In this document: positions 1-8,437 of the stretch, one piece after another
Numbering within the stretch: position 1 is the first letter of the stretch
How the letters are laid out: the number at the start of each line of letters is the position of its first letter
NCBI RefSeq assembly: GCF_026162645.1
Contig: NZ_JAOTBE010000008.1
Span: forward strand, 1-64,000
Origin: Paracoccus rhizosphaerae
GTDB lineage: Bacteria; Pseudomonadota; Alphaproteobacteria; Rhodobacterales; Rhodobacteraceae
Direction: 5' to 3'
Length of the DNA: 64,000 nucleotides
The notes under the pieces: model-generated
The model's input: only the letters and a program-made list of their open reading frames with translations
Told to the model about the DNA's origin: nothing
The model's database searches: none
Made by a program: the position numbers and the translations under genes

Positions 1-326
1 CGCTGAAAATCCTCGCGCCCTCCCTGCTGCCGCAGAAAGGGAAAGGGTGGACGACTTTTACGCCGCCCGCAGCAGCTCCATGCCGCCGCTTCCGTGGCCT
101 AGTTTCTCACCGCCGTTCTCATCCCATGAACGCACGATGATCCTTATGACAGCCTGAACCCATCGTCACCACGGCTATCGGGATCGAATTTACTGAGCTC
201 AGGTCGCTTCCCTATGGTGATGTGTTCGATATCTTTGGCGGCGAACGCGGCATGAACTCCGCAGCTCCTGTTGGAAATCTTGCCAAGCGATGCCAGGCAT
301 CTACTGCATTGTCTTTTCGCCAAGCC
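1..326. other. Left edge, no gene assigned
   Basis: I recognise no gene here. A short frame on the + strand stays open from the window edge to about position 154, but it has no recognisable product and could be chance in GC-rich DNA. The next gene (DUF421, minus strand) ends at 327, so this stretch lies downstream of it. Confidence 0.4.
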
Positions 327-800
327 CTATCCGCGAGAGGAAAGCATGACGCTGAGAGTGCCGTCGCTTTCCAGCACCACCGCCTCGACCTCATCCAGAT
401 CCTGGCCCCCGCTGGCGCGCACGGCGCTCATCGCCTCGTCCCGGGTGCTCCGCTCGCGCCGCATGGCTGCGTCGCAGAATTGCCCAGACCGGATCAGAAG
501 GGTGGGCTCGGACCGGACCGCCTTGGCAAAGGCCTTCCAGCGGACCGAAGTGAAGGCCACAAGGAACTGCATGGCGATGAGAAGCCCCAGGGCGACCGCC
601 CCCTCGGCCAGGGCGATGGATTCCTGCAGCAGGATGGCCGAGAGCGTCGAGCAGAGGGCAACCGTCACCACCAGATCGAACGCATTCAGCTTGGCAAGCG
701 TGCGCTTGCCCGAGATGCGCAGGAACAGGATCAGCGTCACATAGGCCAGAACGCCCACGACAAGCGTTCGCACGATCCCTTCCCAGTTCTGGAACAGCAT
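327..800 (-). CDS. DUF421 (YetF-like) membrane protein
   Basis: A 157-residue protein of the DUF421/YetF family, whose biochemical role is not established. An N-terminal hydrophobic stretch (about residues 9-30) leads into the family signature around RISGKRTLAKLNAFDLVVTV, followed by a second membrane segment and a soluble C-terminal domain containing AAMRRERST. I chose the ATG at 800, preceded by a GGAAG ribosome site. An upstream TTG at 887 would add about 29 residues that do not look like the family. The gene is on the same strand as the dehydrogenase genes upstream but separated by about 100 bases, so co-transcription is possible but not shown. Confidence 0.8.
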   Translation of the reverse strand: MLFQNWEGIVRTLVVGVLAYVTLILFLRISGKRTLAKLNAFDLVVTVALCSTLSAILLQESIALAEGAVALGLLIAMQFLVAFTSVRWKAFAKAVRSEPTLLIRSGQFCDAAMRRERSTRDEAMSAVRASGGQDLDEVEAVVLESDGTLSVMLSSRG

Positions 801-902
801 GTTCTTCCAGTTCAAGGCGAGCCTCTTTTCGTGCACTCGGGACAGCAGGCGCTGCGATGGCAGGCAGAATACCGGGCCCGGCAGCAAGAGCCCGGCATTC
901 GA

Positions 903-3110
903 TCATTCGGGCAGGCGATAGGCGATGATGTAATCGCCGATCGGCGTTTCCATGAAGTGATGACCTGTCGCGGCAATCAGGACATATTGCTGCCCGTCCA
1001 CCTCATAAGAAATGGGATTGGCCTGTCCTCCGGCGGGCAGCACGTCCTGCCACACAGTCTCGCCTGTCTCGATGTCAATGGCGCGGAACAGGTTGTCGGT
1101 CGCGGCTGCAATGAAAATCAGCCCGCCGGCCGTGACGACCGAGCCACCGTTGTTGGGCGTGCCGATCTTAAAGGGCAGCATCGAGGGAATGCCGAAGGGA
1201 CCATTGCGCCGCGCGGTGCCGATGGGCGTGTCCCAGAGCGTCTCGCCGGTGTTCAGGTCGATGGCGCGGATCCCGCCATAAGGGGGACGGGTACAAGGCA
1301 CGCCGGTGACGTCATTGCGCCAGCCCGCGTTTACGTCGATGGCATAGGGGGCGCCCGCCTGCGGATCGCCCGCGCCCTCGGCCCCTCCCACATCCGCGTT
1401 CTCGCCGGCCTCACCGCCCTGCGGCTGCTCGTTGATCGGGCGCAGGCCCATTTCGTCGGCTTCCTCGCGCGGGATCAGGCGGTTGTAGTTCGGCACATCG
1501 TTGTAGTTGGCAACAATGATGTTGCGATCCGTATCGACCGCAACCGAACCCCAGTCCGATCCGCCGTTATAGCCGGGATACTGGATCCAGCGCTGATCGG
1601 CGGTCGGCGGCGTGTAGAAGCCTTGATAGCCGGCGCGGCGGAACTGAATGCGGCACCACAACTGGTCGATGGGGGTGAAGCCCCACATGTCCTTTTCAAC
1701 CAACTCGTCCTTGCGCAGCGTGTGCCACTCGGACGTGGGTTGCACATCCGAGATGTAGTCAGGCTCGACGCTGGGATCTTGGGGTGTCTCGATCTCTCCG
1801 ACCGGCGTCAGCGGCTCGCCCGTGGCACGGTCGAGGATGTAGATGTCGCCCTGCTTGGATGGCAGCAGGATTGCGGGTGTGGTCTCTCCCTCGCCCGTGG
1901 GAAAGTCCAGCAAGGTCGCCTGACTGCCCAGATCATAGTCCCAAACATCGTTGTAAACGGTTTGGAAGTCCCAGACCGGCTCGCCCGTCAGCGCGTTCAG
2001 CGCAACAAGTCCTGTTGCCCACTGGTTCTCCAGTTCCGAGCGGTTGGAACCGTAGTAATCGACAGAGGAATTGCCCATCGGCAAATAGACAAGGCCCAGT
2101 TTCTCGTCAGCGGTGGCGGTGGTCCACATGTTGGGCGTGCCGCGGGTATAGGTCTCGCCTTCCGGCGGCTGGCCGTGTTCACCGGGCCTGCCCAGATCCC
2201 AGGCCCACAGGAACGCGCCCGTGACCGCGTCAAAACCGCGGATCACGCCGGAGGGCGCGTCTTCAGCCTGCCCGTCCTTGACCTGGGCGCCGGTGACGAC
2301 CACCCCGCGCACGATGGCCGGAGGCGCGGTGACGGCATACCAGCCGGGCACCTTCTCGCCGATGTTCTGCCACAGATCGACCTGGCCATTCTCGCCGAAG
2401 TCCGCACATGGCTGGCCGGTGCGCAGATCAACCGCAATCAGCCGGGCGTCAAGGGTGCCTTCGATCACGCGGGTCTTGCACTGCGCGTCGTCAGGCAGGC
2501 CGGGCGCGGTATAGGCCGACACACCGCGGCAGGACGCGGAATAGGGGATGGCGTCGTTGCTGACCTGCGGGTCGTAGCGCCAGTTCTCCTCGCCCGTGGC
2601 AGCGTCGATGGCGATCAGGATGTTCTTGGCCGAACACATCACCAACTGGTCGCCGATCTTCAGGGGCGTAGTCTCGGCCGCATACTTGCCCTCGGCGCTG
2701 CCGGTCGGCATGTCGCCGGTGCGATAAATGAAGGCGCGTTCCAGCTGATCCACGTTGTCGCGGGTGATCTGGTCCAAGGGCGAATAGCGCGTCGCCTGAG
2801 CATCGCCGCCCCAGAACGGCCAGTCGGCACCGATCTCAGGCTGAGGCCGGGGGGCGCGGTTGCCCTGATCCGTCTGCTGACCCGTGGCGGCCTCGGCGGT
2901 TTCTTCGCCGGCCGGCATGGCAGCAGGGGACCTTTCCAAGGACGGGCTGCCTGTCGCAGGCGTTTCGCTAGGGGCCTGAGTGGGAGCCGTGGGCTGGTCC
3001 GTGGGCTGAGGGGCAGGCTCGGTCGCAGGGGGTGTTTGCGACAAGGCAGGCAAGGCGGTCGATGTCGCAACAATGGCGAAAACCGAGGCGGACAGCAGGA
3101 GATTATGCAT
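903..3110 (-). CDS. gcd: PQQ-dependent glucose-type dehydrogenase, catalytic part (split gene)
   Basis: A 735-residue periplasmic quinoprotein matching the beta-propeller part of membrane glucose dehydrogenase (glucose/quinate/shikimate family). It would oxidise an aldose or polyol and pass electrons to ubiquinone. Visible family features are DWPFWGGD near residue 95, YSPLDQIT, several propeller-blade repeats ending in GETLWD or GEPVWDF, and the C-terminal LPAGGQANPISYEVDGQQYV. The first 25 residues look like a signal peptide but align in position with transmembrane helix 5 of full-length Gcd. A Pro/Thr/Glu-rich linker follows (residues 26-85). The start has no good ribosome site, and the upstream membrane part ends only 9 bases away in the same reading frame, so the two ORFs are one gene cut by a single UGA. 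Confidence 0.85.
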   Translation of the reverse strand: MHNLLLSASVFAIVATSTALPALSQTPPATEPAPQPTDQPTAPTQAPSETPATGSPSLERSPAAMPAGEETAEAATGQQTDQGNRAPRPQPEIGADWPFWGGDAQATRYSPLDQITRDNVDQLERAFIYRTGDMPTGSAEGKYAAETTPLKIGDQLVMCSAKNILIAIDAATGEENWRYDPQVSNDAIPYSASCRGVSAYTAPGLPDDAQCKTRVIEGTLDARLIAVDLRTGQPCADFGENGQVDLWQNIGEKVPGWYAVTAPPAIVRGVVVTGAQVKDGQAEDAPSGVIRGFDAVTGAFLWAWDLGRPGEHGQPPEGETYTRGTPNMWTTATADEKLGLVYLPMGNSSVDYYGSNRSELENQWATGLVALNALTGEPVWDFQTVYNDVWDYDLGSQATLLDFPTGEGETTPAILLPSKQGDIYILDRATGEPLTPVGEIETPQDPSVEPDYISDVQPTSEWHTLRKDELVEKDMWGFTPIDQLWCRIQFRRAGYQGFYTPPTADQRWIQYPGYNGGSDWGSVAVDTDRNIIVANYNDVPNYNRLIPREEADEMGLRPINEQPQGGEAGENADVGGAEGAGDPQAGAPYAIDVNAGWRNDVTGVPCTRPPYGGIRAIDLNTGETLWDTPIGTARRNGPFGIPSMLPFKIGTPNNGGSVVTAGGLIFIAAATDNLFRAIDIETGETVWQDVLPAGGQANPISYEVDGQQYVLIAATGHHFMETPIGDYIIAYRLPE

Positions 3111-3119
3111 GGCGATGTC

Positions 3120-3512
3120 TCAGCGCTTGCTGCGGCTGCCAAGGGCAATGGCAGTGGGCAGGATCAGGACCAGAACGACAGTCGGGGCGACAAGGCGCGG
3201 GACCTGGGCCCACCAGTCGGTGCCGACCTCCCAGAAAGCCCAGATCACCGTGGCCATCCAGACCAGCCCATACACCGGCAGCGCATCGCCGGGACTTGTG
3301 ATCAGCAACCATGCCGTCATCAGCAGCCCGGCTCCCGCCAAGGCATAGTACCAGCTGCCCCCGAGGAAGATCAGCCACACGCCGCCGACAAACAGCGCCA
3401 GCCCGAACAGCGACAGCACGATGGCAAGGATGATTGCAAAGATCCACCACCCGCCGCCGCGCAGGTGGTCCGACCCGCGCAAGCGCAAGGTATCGGCACG
3501 ATGATTGGCCAT
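3120..3512 (-). CDS. gcd: Membrane-anchor part of PQQ glucose-type dehydrogenase (split gene)
   Basis: A 130-residue protein with four hydrophobic helices that matches the N-terminal membrane domain of Gcd, including VGGVWLIFLGGSWYY and WAFWEVGTDWW, which resemble the E. coli protein closely. It begins at an ATG with a clear GGAAGGAGC ribosome site. It ends at a UGA (3120-3122), after which the frame continues D-I-A-M into the catalytic ORF without any frame change. In usual mGDH both parts form one polypeptide of about 800 residues. Either the UGA is a nonsense mutation, or the protein is made as two chains, with the second using its helix as a signal peptide. Confidence 0.85.
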   Translation of the reverse strand: MANHRADTLRLRGSDHLRGGGWWIFAIILAIVLSLFGLALFVGGVWLIFLGGSWYYALAGAGLLMTAWLLITSPGDALPVYGLVWMATVIWAFWEVGTDWWAQVPRLVAPTVVLVLILPTAIALGSRSKR

Positions 3513-3569
3513 GATTGCTCCTTCCGAGATGTCGAGCCCTGGTCCGGCAACGGGCTGGTGATGCCCAGA

Positions 3570-3746
3570 TCAACCCGAGCAGTGGACAGGTGTTCCCAAA
3601 AGCGTGAACGTGATTGTCCGTTCATCAGTGTGGTTGTGAAATATCATCAGTTCGCAAAGCATCCCGTCCTTGGCCTCTGCCTCGATAGCCGTATTGAGAT
3701 TTAACACAGCTGTTTGAATAGCATCGACATGATCCTGATCTGTCAT
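3570..3746 (-). CDS. Small hypothetical protein (58 aa)
   Basis: A 58-residue ORF beginning at an ATG preceded by a strong GAGGGAG ribosome site. Its start lies 2 bases after the stop codon of the small gene interrupted by the IS element, so the two were probably translationally coupled. The product is acidic at the N-terminus (MTDQDHVDAIQTAV), has one Cys-Glu-Leu segment in the middle and ends in PVHCSG. I recognise no family. The ribosome site, the coupling and an uninterrupted frame in GC-rich DNA argue for a real gene, possibly from a phage-like or plasmid operon whose upstream part is now broken. Confidence 0.5.
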   Translation of the reverse strand: MTDQDHVDAIQTAVLNLNTAIEAEAKDGMLCELMIFHNHTDERTITFTLLGTPVHCSG

Positions 3747-3926
3747 TGTTACTCCCTCAGAATGAGGTCGAAGTATAGTGCGCCTCCGCCTGGTGCATAA
3801 GACTCAGCCCGGTCGATCGCATAATCTGTGCTGCCGATGCGCAGCCGGTCGGCTGGCATGGGCGTAGTGCCCTCGGCTGCCATAATCTCGCGCCGGTGGC
3901 CTGCTGCCGGTTTCGTGGACACCAAG

Positions 3927-4787
3927 TTAAGTTTGCATAGCGCGGGCCTCGAACGCCACGGGGCTTAGATAGCCCAGTTTGGAATGGCGTCGCTGCGGAT
4001 TATAGAAGCGCTCGACGTAGTCGAACACGTCGGCCCGGGCGGCGTCACGCGTGCGGTAGACCTTGCGGGCGGTGCGCTCGGTCTTCAGCGAAGAGAAGAA
4101 GCTTTCCATGGCTGAGTTGTACCACACGTTGCCGGCCCGGCTCATCGAGCAGGTGATGCCGTTGTCGTGGAGCAGGCGCTGGAACTGCTCGCTGGTGTAT
4201 TGGGAGCCTTGATCCGAATGATGCAGCAGCGCGTCAGCTTTTCCGCGCCGCCAGACTGCCATCATCAGCGCATCCATGACCAGAGATGCGTCCCGTTCGG
4301 CCTTCATGGACCAGCCGACGGCGCGCCGGGAGAACAGGTCCAGCACGACGGCGACATACAGCCAGCCCTCGGCAGTCCAGATGTAGGTGAAGTCGGCCAG
4401 CCACTTCTGGTTTGGCCGATCGGCCTCGAAGTTCCGGTCGAGGATGTTGCCGGCGATGACCGACCGCTCACCGTCATCTCTGGGCTTCCCGCGTCGCCTC
4501 GGCCGCGCCCTCATCGCATTCTGGCGCATCAGCCGTTCGATCCGATGCAGACCGCAGGCCAGTCCGTCCTCAAGCACGTCACGCCAAACGCGGCGGGCGC
4601 CATAGGTGCAATCGCTGGCCTTGAAACTCTTGTCGATGGCTGGGACGAGCTTCGCATCATGGATCTCGCGGGCGCTGACCGGGCGGTTGAGCCAGGCGTG
4701 GAATCCCGAACGCGAGACCTCCAGCACCTCGCAGAGCCAGCTGACCGGCCAGATGTGACGATGCTTGGCGATAAAGGCGAACCTCAT
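3927..4787 (-). CDS. IS3-family transposase OrfB (DDE integrase core)
   Basis: A 286-residue integrase-type catalytic subunit, normally made as an OrfAB fusion by -1 frameshifting. An HTH_21-like N-terminus (residues 40-95) precedes the rve core. The first catalytic Asp is in WLADFTYIW, the second in HHSDQGSQYTS, and the Glu is in AMESFFSSLKTE. The C-terminus YNPQRRHSKLGYLSPVAFE is typical of the family. Its ATG overlaps the orfA stop as ATGA. The catalytic residues are intact. Confidence 0.93.
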   Translation of the reverse strand: MRFAFIAKHRHIWPVSWLCEVLEVSRSGFHAWLNRPVSAREIHDAKLVPAIDKSFKASDCTYGARRVWRDVLEDGLACGLHRIERLMRQNAMRARPRRRGKPRDDGERSVIAGNILDRNFEADRPNQKWLADFTYIWTAEGWLYVAVVLDLFSRRAVGWSMKAERDASLVMDALMMAVWRRGKADALLHHSDQGSQYTSEQFQRLLHDNGITCSMSRAGNVWYNSAMESFFSSLKTERTARKVYRTRDAARADVFDYVERFYNPQRRHSKLGYLSPVAFEARAMQT

Positions 4788-5075
4788 GTCGCCTCGCGCG
4801 CGAAAAAAGCCGTGGCCTTCTTGAGGATGTCACGCTCCGCCCGGAGTCGGGCGACCTCTTTCTTCAGCGCCGCGATCTCGGCCTGATCGGCCCGCATCTG
4901 CCCGTTCCCTGGAAACGCCGCAGTTGGCGCGGCAGTTAGCTCCCGCATCCAGCGCCGCAACACGCTCTCCGCCAGATCAAGGTCACGGGCTGTCTGCGCC
5001 ACCGATACGCCGCGATCGGTCACCAGCTTTACAGCCTCGCTTTTTTAACTCGCGGCTGAACTTCCGTCTCGTCAT
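4784..5075 (-). pseudogene. IS3-family OrfA, frameshifted near the N-terminus
   Basis: The expected OrfA start is the ATG at 5075 (M-T-R-R-K-F-S-R-E). The frame is then lost at a run of six A (5041-5046), where five A would restore the usual KSEAVKLVTDRGVS segment. The remaining 79 codons (from 5023) encode the HTH (GVSVAQTARDLDLAESVLRRW) and the coiled coil (LKKEVARLRAERDILKKA) that mediates multimerisation. The reading could be rescued by slippage on the A-run, or the extra A may be a mutation or a sequencing error. Confidence 0.75.
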
Positions 5076-5195
5076 TTGTGATCTCCAGTCCCTTGGTCAC
5101 GATCCTATTGTCGTGTCCACGAAACCGGCAGCAGGCCACCGGTCGCCCGCTTGGTCAAAGCGGCCGTTGATCAGGTCAGGGGCCACCGTGTCGCC

Positions 5196-5416
5196 TTAGC
5201 TCGTAAAGGTGGAGGTCCCTTGACACGTGTCGGAGCGGGCACGCAGGTCCGGGCCGTTCTTGAGCAAGGCAGCCAGCGTTGACCGGGCCATGCCGAAGTG
5301 ATCGGCGATCCGGTCGGGCGTCAGGTAAGCTGCCAGGCTTCAAGCTGAACCGCCCGCAAGGGATCTTCTTTCGGACACTTTCTCAGATTACTGGAGATTT
5401 GGGATTGATCTCGGAT
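5196..5416 (-). pseudogene. Decayed small helix-turn-helix gene
   Basis: The frame open from 5339 to 5196 encodes a helix-turn-helix-like segment, LTPDRIADHFGMARSTLAAL, then NGPDLRARSD and a TAA stop. It has no good start codon in frame. Upstream, a strong ribosome site (AAAAGGAGG, about 5423-5431) precedes an ATC codon at 5416 in another frame. That frame runs 31 codons to QLEAWQLT and stops. The simplest reading is one small DNA-binding protein gene that lost its start codon and gained a frameshift near 5325-5335. It lies directly upstream of the IS-interrupted gene. Moderate to low certainty. Confidence 0.35.
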
Positions 5417-5578
5417 TGTGTGCCTCCTTTTCCCAAGGGTCCGTTCCGGCTTGTGGCACTTGATGTTGAAACCGCCCCGAGGGACGCGCCTTCTAAAATG
5501 GTCAGGTCAACTCATGGCTAGCTAGACCGATCAAATTAAGCAGCGCCGAAAGAAACAAGCTTTGTGACCGAGTTCCGC

Positions 5579-5651
5579 CAGAGTATTCCCGAGGCCGGGC
5601 GGCCCTGCCTGCCTCTCAAAGGGAGGCAGGGCCATGTGGCGCAATACTCTG
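5579..5651 (-). terminator. Hairpin downstream of copA, nested inverted repeats
   Basis: Perfect 10-bp arms GGCCCTGCCT and AGGCAGGGCC (5602-5611 and about 5625-5634) form a strong stem. It is enclosed by outer 9-bp arms CAGAGTATT (5579-5587) and AATACTCTG (5643-5651). The outer right arm touches the copA stop codon. There is no T-run on the copA side, so this is a terminator-like or mRNA-stabilising structure rather than a textbook intrinsic terminator. Confidence 0.5.
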
Positions 5652-8036
5652 TTACACCCGCACTGTTCTCAATCGCAGGGCGTTCAGTACAACCGAGATC
5701 GAGGAGGCGCTCATAGCAAAGGCTGCAAACATCGGGCTGATGAGGATGCCGAAGAACGGAAACAGCAGCCCGGCTGCCACCGGAACGCCTGCGGCGTTGT
5801 AAATCAGGGCAAAGAACAGGTTCTGGCGAATGTTTCGCATCGTCGCCTGCGCCAGCCGCCGCGCACGGACGATGCCGTCGAGATTGCCTTTGACAAGCGT
5901 GATCCCCGCGCTCTCGATCGCCACATCGGCTCCAGTGCCCATGGCAATCCCAACATCGGCCTGCGCCAGGGCGGGCGCATCGTTCACCCCGTCACCCGCC
6001 ATCGCCACCTTGCGGCCGACTGCTTGCAATTCAGCAATGATCCGCGCCTTGTCCTGGGGCAGAACATCGGCACGAATCTCGTCAATGCCAAGACGCGCGG
6101 CCACCGCACGGGCCGTACGCTCGTTGTCGCCGGTCGCCATGATGATGCGAAAACCGAGTTCATGCAGCGCCCTCAACGCGGCTGGCGTCGTCTGCTTGAC
6201 CGGATCTGCGACCGAGACCATACCGGCGACTGTGTTATTCACCACGACAAACATCACTGTTTCGCCCTCGTCGCGCCGCGCGTCAGCGCGGGCAGCCAAC
6301 GGACCGACATCAAACCCCATGTCCGCCAGCAGGCGGATGTTGCCGAGCGCCACCGGCTGTCCGTCTACAATGCCGCGCACACCTTGCCCGGTCACAGCCT
6401 CGAAATCCTTGGCCTCGGTCATGTCGAGACCGCGCTCCTTGGCGCCGCGCACGATGGCCTCGGCCAGTGGATGCTCGGACCCGCGTTCGAGCGACGCGGC
6501 AAGGTGCAGGATCGCGTCCTCGTCATGTCCCGCCTCTGGTAGCACGGCGATAAGGCGCGGCTTGCCCTCGGTCAGGGTGCCAGTCTTGTCCACAATCAGA
6601 GTGTCAACTCTTTCAAAGCGCTCCAGCGCCTCAGCATTCTTGATCAGTACGCCGGCCTGTGCGCCGCGCCCGGTCGCGGTCATGATCGACATGGGCGTGG
6701 CCAAGCCCAGTGCGCAGGGGCAGGCGATAATCAGCACCGCCACGGCCGCCACCAGTCCATAGGAGAACGATGGCTGCGGCCCCCAGATCGCCCAGGCAAT
6801 GAAGGCCACGACCGCAATGGCGATCACCGCCGGTACGAACAGGCCCGCAACCTTGTCGGCGTATTTCTGAATCGGCGCGCGCGAGCGTTGCGCGTTCGAG
6901 ACCATCTGGACGATCTGGTTTAGCATGGTGTCGGCGCCGACGCGGGTTGCCTCGATCACCAGAGAGCCGGTGCCGTTAATTGTAGCCCCGGTGACCGGAT
7001 CGCCCAATACCTTCTCGACCGGCAGCGGCTCGCCGGTGATCATGCTCTCGTCGATGGACGAGCGGCCGTCCACGACCGTGCCATCCACGGGCACCTTGTC
7101 GCCCGGACGCACCCGCAGCCGGTCGCCCACCTGCACCGTGTCCAGCGGCACCTCCGCCTCGCTGCCGTCGGGGCGGAGCAGGCGCGCGGTCGCCGGCGCC
7201 AGATCGAGCAGGGCGCGGATGGCGCGGCCGGTGCCTTCGCGGGCGCGCAGCTCCATGATCTGACCCAGCAGAACCAGCGTCACGATCACGGCCGCGGCCT
7301 CAAAATAGACGCCGACATGCCCCTCGGCGTCTCGGAAACCTGCAGGAAAGATCTGCGGGGCCATCACCGCGGCCATGCTGAATAGCCAGGCCGCCATGAC
7401 GCCCATGGCGATCAGGCTGAACATGTTCAGGTTGCCGCTGCGGAAGGACCGCCAGCCGCGCACCAGGAACGGCCAGCCGCACCACAGCACCACGGGGGTT
7501 CCGAGAAGGAGTTCAATCCACAGCGTCACGCGCTCGCCAAAGAGATCGCGCACTGCCCCAACACCGATCATCGGCGCCATGGTCAGGACCAGCAGTGGCA
7601 CCGTCAGCGCCGCAGCGACCCAGAAACGGCGGGTGAAATCGACAAGCTCGGGATTGGGGCCGTCGTCCACCATGGCGGCGGATTCAAGCTCCAGTCCCAT
7701 GCCGCAGATCGGGCAGGAACCCGCCTCGGTCTGCCGCACCTCGGGGTGCATGGGACAGGTATAGACCGCCCCCGTCCAATCGGGCGGCACGTGGTCATAG
7801 CTTTTTTCAGGGTCGGGACGGGCATCCATGTCATGCCGGGTCTGGCGGATGGATGAGCCATGGTCGTGGAAATCATGTCCGTGGCGCGCCCGACTTGCCG
7901 CTTCCGCCTCGGGCACCAGATGCATCCCGCATTGAGGACAGCGCCCTGGACCGGGCCGGCGCACCTCCGGATGCATGGGGCAAACGTAGACGGCGTTCGC
8001 CGGCGTGTTTGACTGCGAAGAAACATCGTGTGACAT
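5652..8036 (-). CDS. copA: Copper-exporting P1B-type ATPase
   Basis: A 794-residue inner-membrane pump that exports Cu(I) (or a related soft metal) from the cytosol using ATP. The N-terminus carries two heavy-metal-binding YHS-like motifs, [20 protein letters not shown] near residue 19 and [20 protein letters not shown] near residue 93, instead of a CxxC HMA domain. Further on are the TGEP actuator motif, the membrane Cys-Pro-Cys (C439-P440-C441), the phosphorylated Asp in DKTGTLTEG (D483), the SEHPLAEAI nucleotide-binding motif and [10 protein letters not shown]. Family and length are typical. The start ATG has GGAG upstream. It is transcribed after copZ, from the CueR-type promoter at about 8370. 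Confidence 0.95.
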   Translation of the reverse strand: MSHDVSSQSNTPANAVYVCPMHPEVRRPGPGRCPQCGMHLVPEAEAASRARHGHDFHDHGSSIRQTRHDMDARPDPEKSYDHVPPDWTGAVYTCPMHPEVRQTEAGSCPICGMGLELESAAMVDDGPNPELVDFTRRFWVAAALTVPLLVLTMAPMIGVGAVRDLFGERVTLWIELLLGTPVVLWCGWPFLVRGWRSFRSGNLNMFSLIAMGVMAAWLFSMAAVMAPQIFPAGFRDAEGHVGVYFEAAAVIVTLVLLGQIMELRAREGTGRAIRALLDLAPATARLLRPDGSEAEVPLDTVQVGDRLRVRPGDKVPVDGTVVDGRSSIDESMITGEPLPVEKVLGDPVTGATINGTGSLVIEATRVGADTMLNQIVQMVSNAQRSRAPIQKYADKVAGLFVPAVIAIAVVAFIAWAIWGPQPSFSYGLVAAVAVLIIACPCALGLATPMSIMTATGRGAQAGVLIKNAEALERFERVDTLIVDKTGTLTEGKPRLIAVLPEAGHDEDAILHLAASLERGSEHPLAEAIVRGAKERGLDMTEAKDFEAVTGQGVRGIVDGQPVALGNIRLLADMGFDVGPLAARADARRDEGETVMFVVVNNTVAGMVSVADPVKQTTPAALRALHELGFRIIMATGDNERTARAVAARLGIDEIRADVLPQDKARIIAELQAVGRKVAMAGDGVNDAPALAQADVGIAMGTGADVAIESAGITLVKGNLDGIVRARRLAQATMRNIRQNLFFALIYNAAGVPVAAGLLFPFFGILISPMFAAFAMSASSISVVLNALRLRTVRV

Positions 8037-8112
8037 GGGACGCTCCTTGAGGTGAGCTGGGGCCCGGGCGAACCCGTGCGCCCGCGGGGATCAAAGTAGC
8101 GAAGAGGCGTGC

Positions 8113-8313
8113 TCAGGCGGCTGTTGGCGCCGCAGGGTAACCTGCCGCAGCAAGCGCGGCGACAATCTGCTGGCGCGGCAGGTCGGTCGAAATCTCGATC
8201 TCTCGGCTGGCCTGCTCGATGGTGATACGGGCATTCGCATCAACGGATTGGATGGCGCGAGTAACGCTGCGAGCGCAGCCGCCGCAGTTCATGTTTGGGA
8301 TGTGAAAGCGCAT
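8113..8313 (-). CDS. copZ: Copper chaperone, HMA domain (CopZ-like)
   Basis: A 66-residue single HMA domain. The metal-binding motif is MNCGGC at residues 8-13, followed by ARSVTRAIQSVD and the beta-strand ISTDL, which is the ferredoxin-like ATX1 fold. It would shuttle Cu(I) to CopA, encoded immediately downstream. An ATG at 8313 with an AAGGAAG ribosome site fits the family length; upstream extension would add a non-homologous tail. It is the first gene after the CueR-type promoter, so it is probably copper-inducible. Confidence 0.92.
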   Translation of the reverse strand: MRFHIPNMNCGGCARSVTRAIQSVDANARITIEQASREIEISTDLPRQQIVAALAAAGYPAAPTAA

Positions 8314-8353
8314 GGGATCTTCCTTGGCCTGTCTCATGCTGTCGTATCTGGGA

Positions 8354-8375
8354 GGTTCCAGTGCTGGAAGGTCAA
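8354..8375 (-). promoter_or_regulatory. CueR-type promoter/operator for copZ-copA
   Basis: Read on the minus strand the sequence is TTGACC followed by TTCCAGCACTGGAA. The -35-like TTGACC (8370-8375) abuts a perfect dyad TTCCAG-CA-CTGGAA (8356-8369), the arrangement seen in MerR/CueR copper promoters with an over-long (19-bp) spacer. The -10 would fall near 8345-8350 and is weak by eye. A MerR-family regulator with the CueR Cys-x7-Cys signature is encoded about 550 bases away. Confidence 0.75.
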
Positions 8376-8437
8376 GAGCGGGTGAGCGACCCGGTGGCAT
8401 AATTGACCTTCGCATCAAGATCGGCACCCTGCTTGAT

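Larger units (their letters stand above)
3897..5138 (-). mobile_element. IS3-family insertion sequence, 1,242 bp, CCGG target duplication
   Basis: Perfect 26-bp terminal inverted repeats lie at 3897-3922 and 5113-5138, with TG...CA ends typical of IS3 elements. A 4-bp direct repeat CCGG flanks it at 3893-3896 and 5139-5142. It carries two overlapping ORFs, orfA and orfB, on the minus strand. OrfB has the DDE integrase core. OrfA has a frameshift in a run of six A, so the element may be inactive. It landed inside a small gene, giving an exact pre-insertion reconstruction. Confidence 0.9.
3749..5186 (-). pseudogene. Small gene interrupted by the IS3-family element
   Basis: Removing the IS (3897-5138) and one copy of CCGG joins 5186-5139 to 3892-3749 in one open frame of 63 codons. 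It begins with a GTG at 5186, preceded by TAAGG, reads V-A-P-D-L-I-N-G-R-F-D-Q across the junction and ends ALYFDLILRE before a TAA. The reading frame survives only if the IS is excised at the proposed ends, which supports both the gene and the IS boundaries. The product is unrecognised. It sits just after the HTH gene remnant and just before the 58-residue gene, suggesting a former three-gene operon. Confidence 0.6.

Noticed and set aside
222-3704. Very long plus-strand open frame (1,160 codons) opposite the dehydrogenase
   Set aside because: It is antisense to clear gcd and DUF421 genes; the frame is open because of high GC codon bias, and the translation has no recognisable domain.
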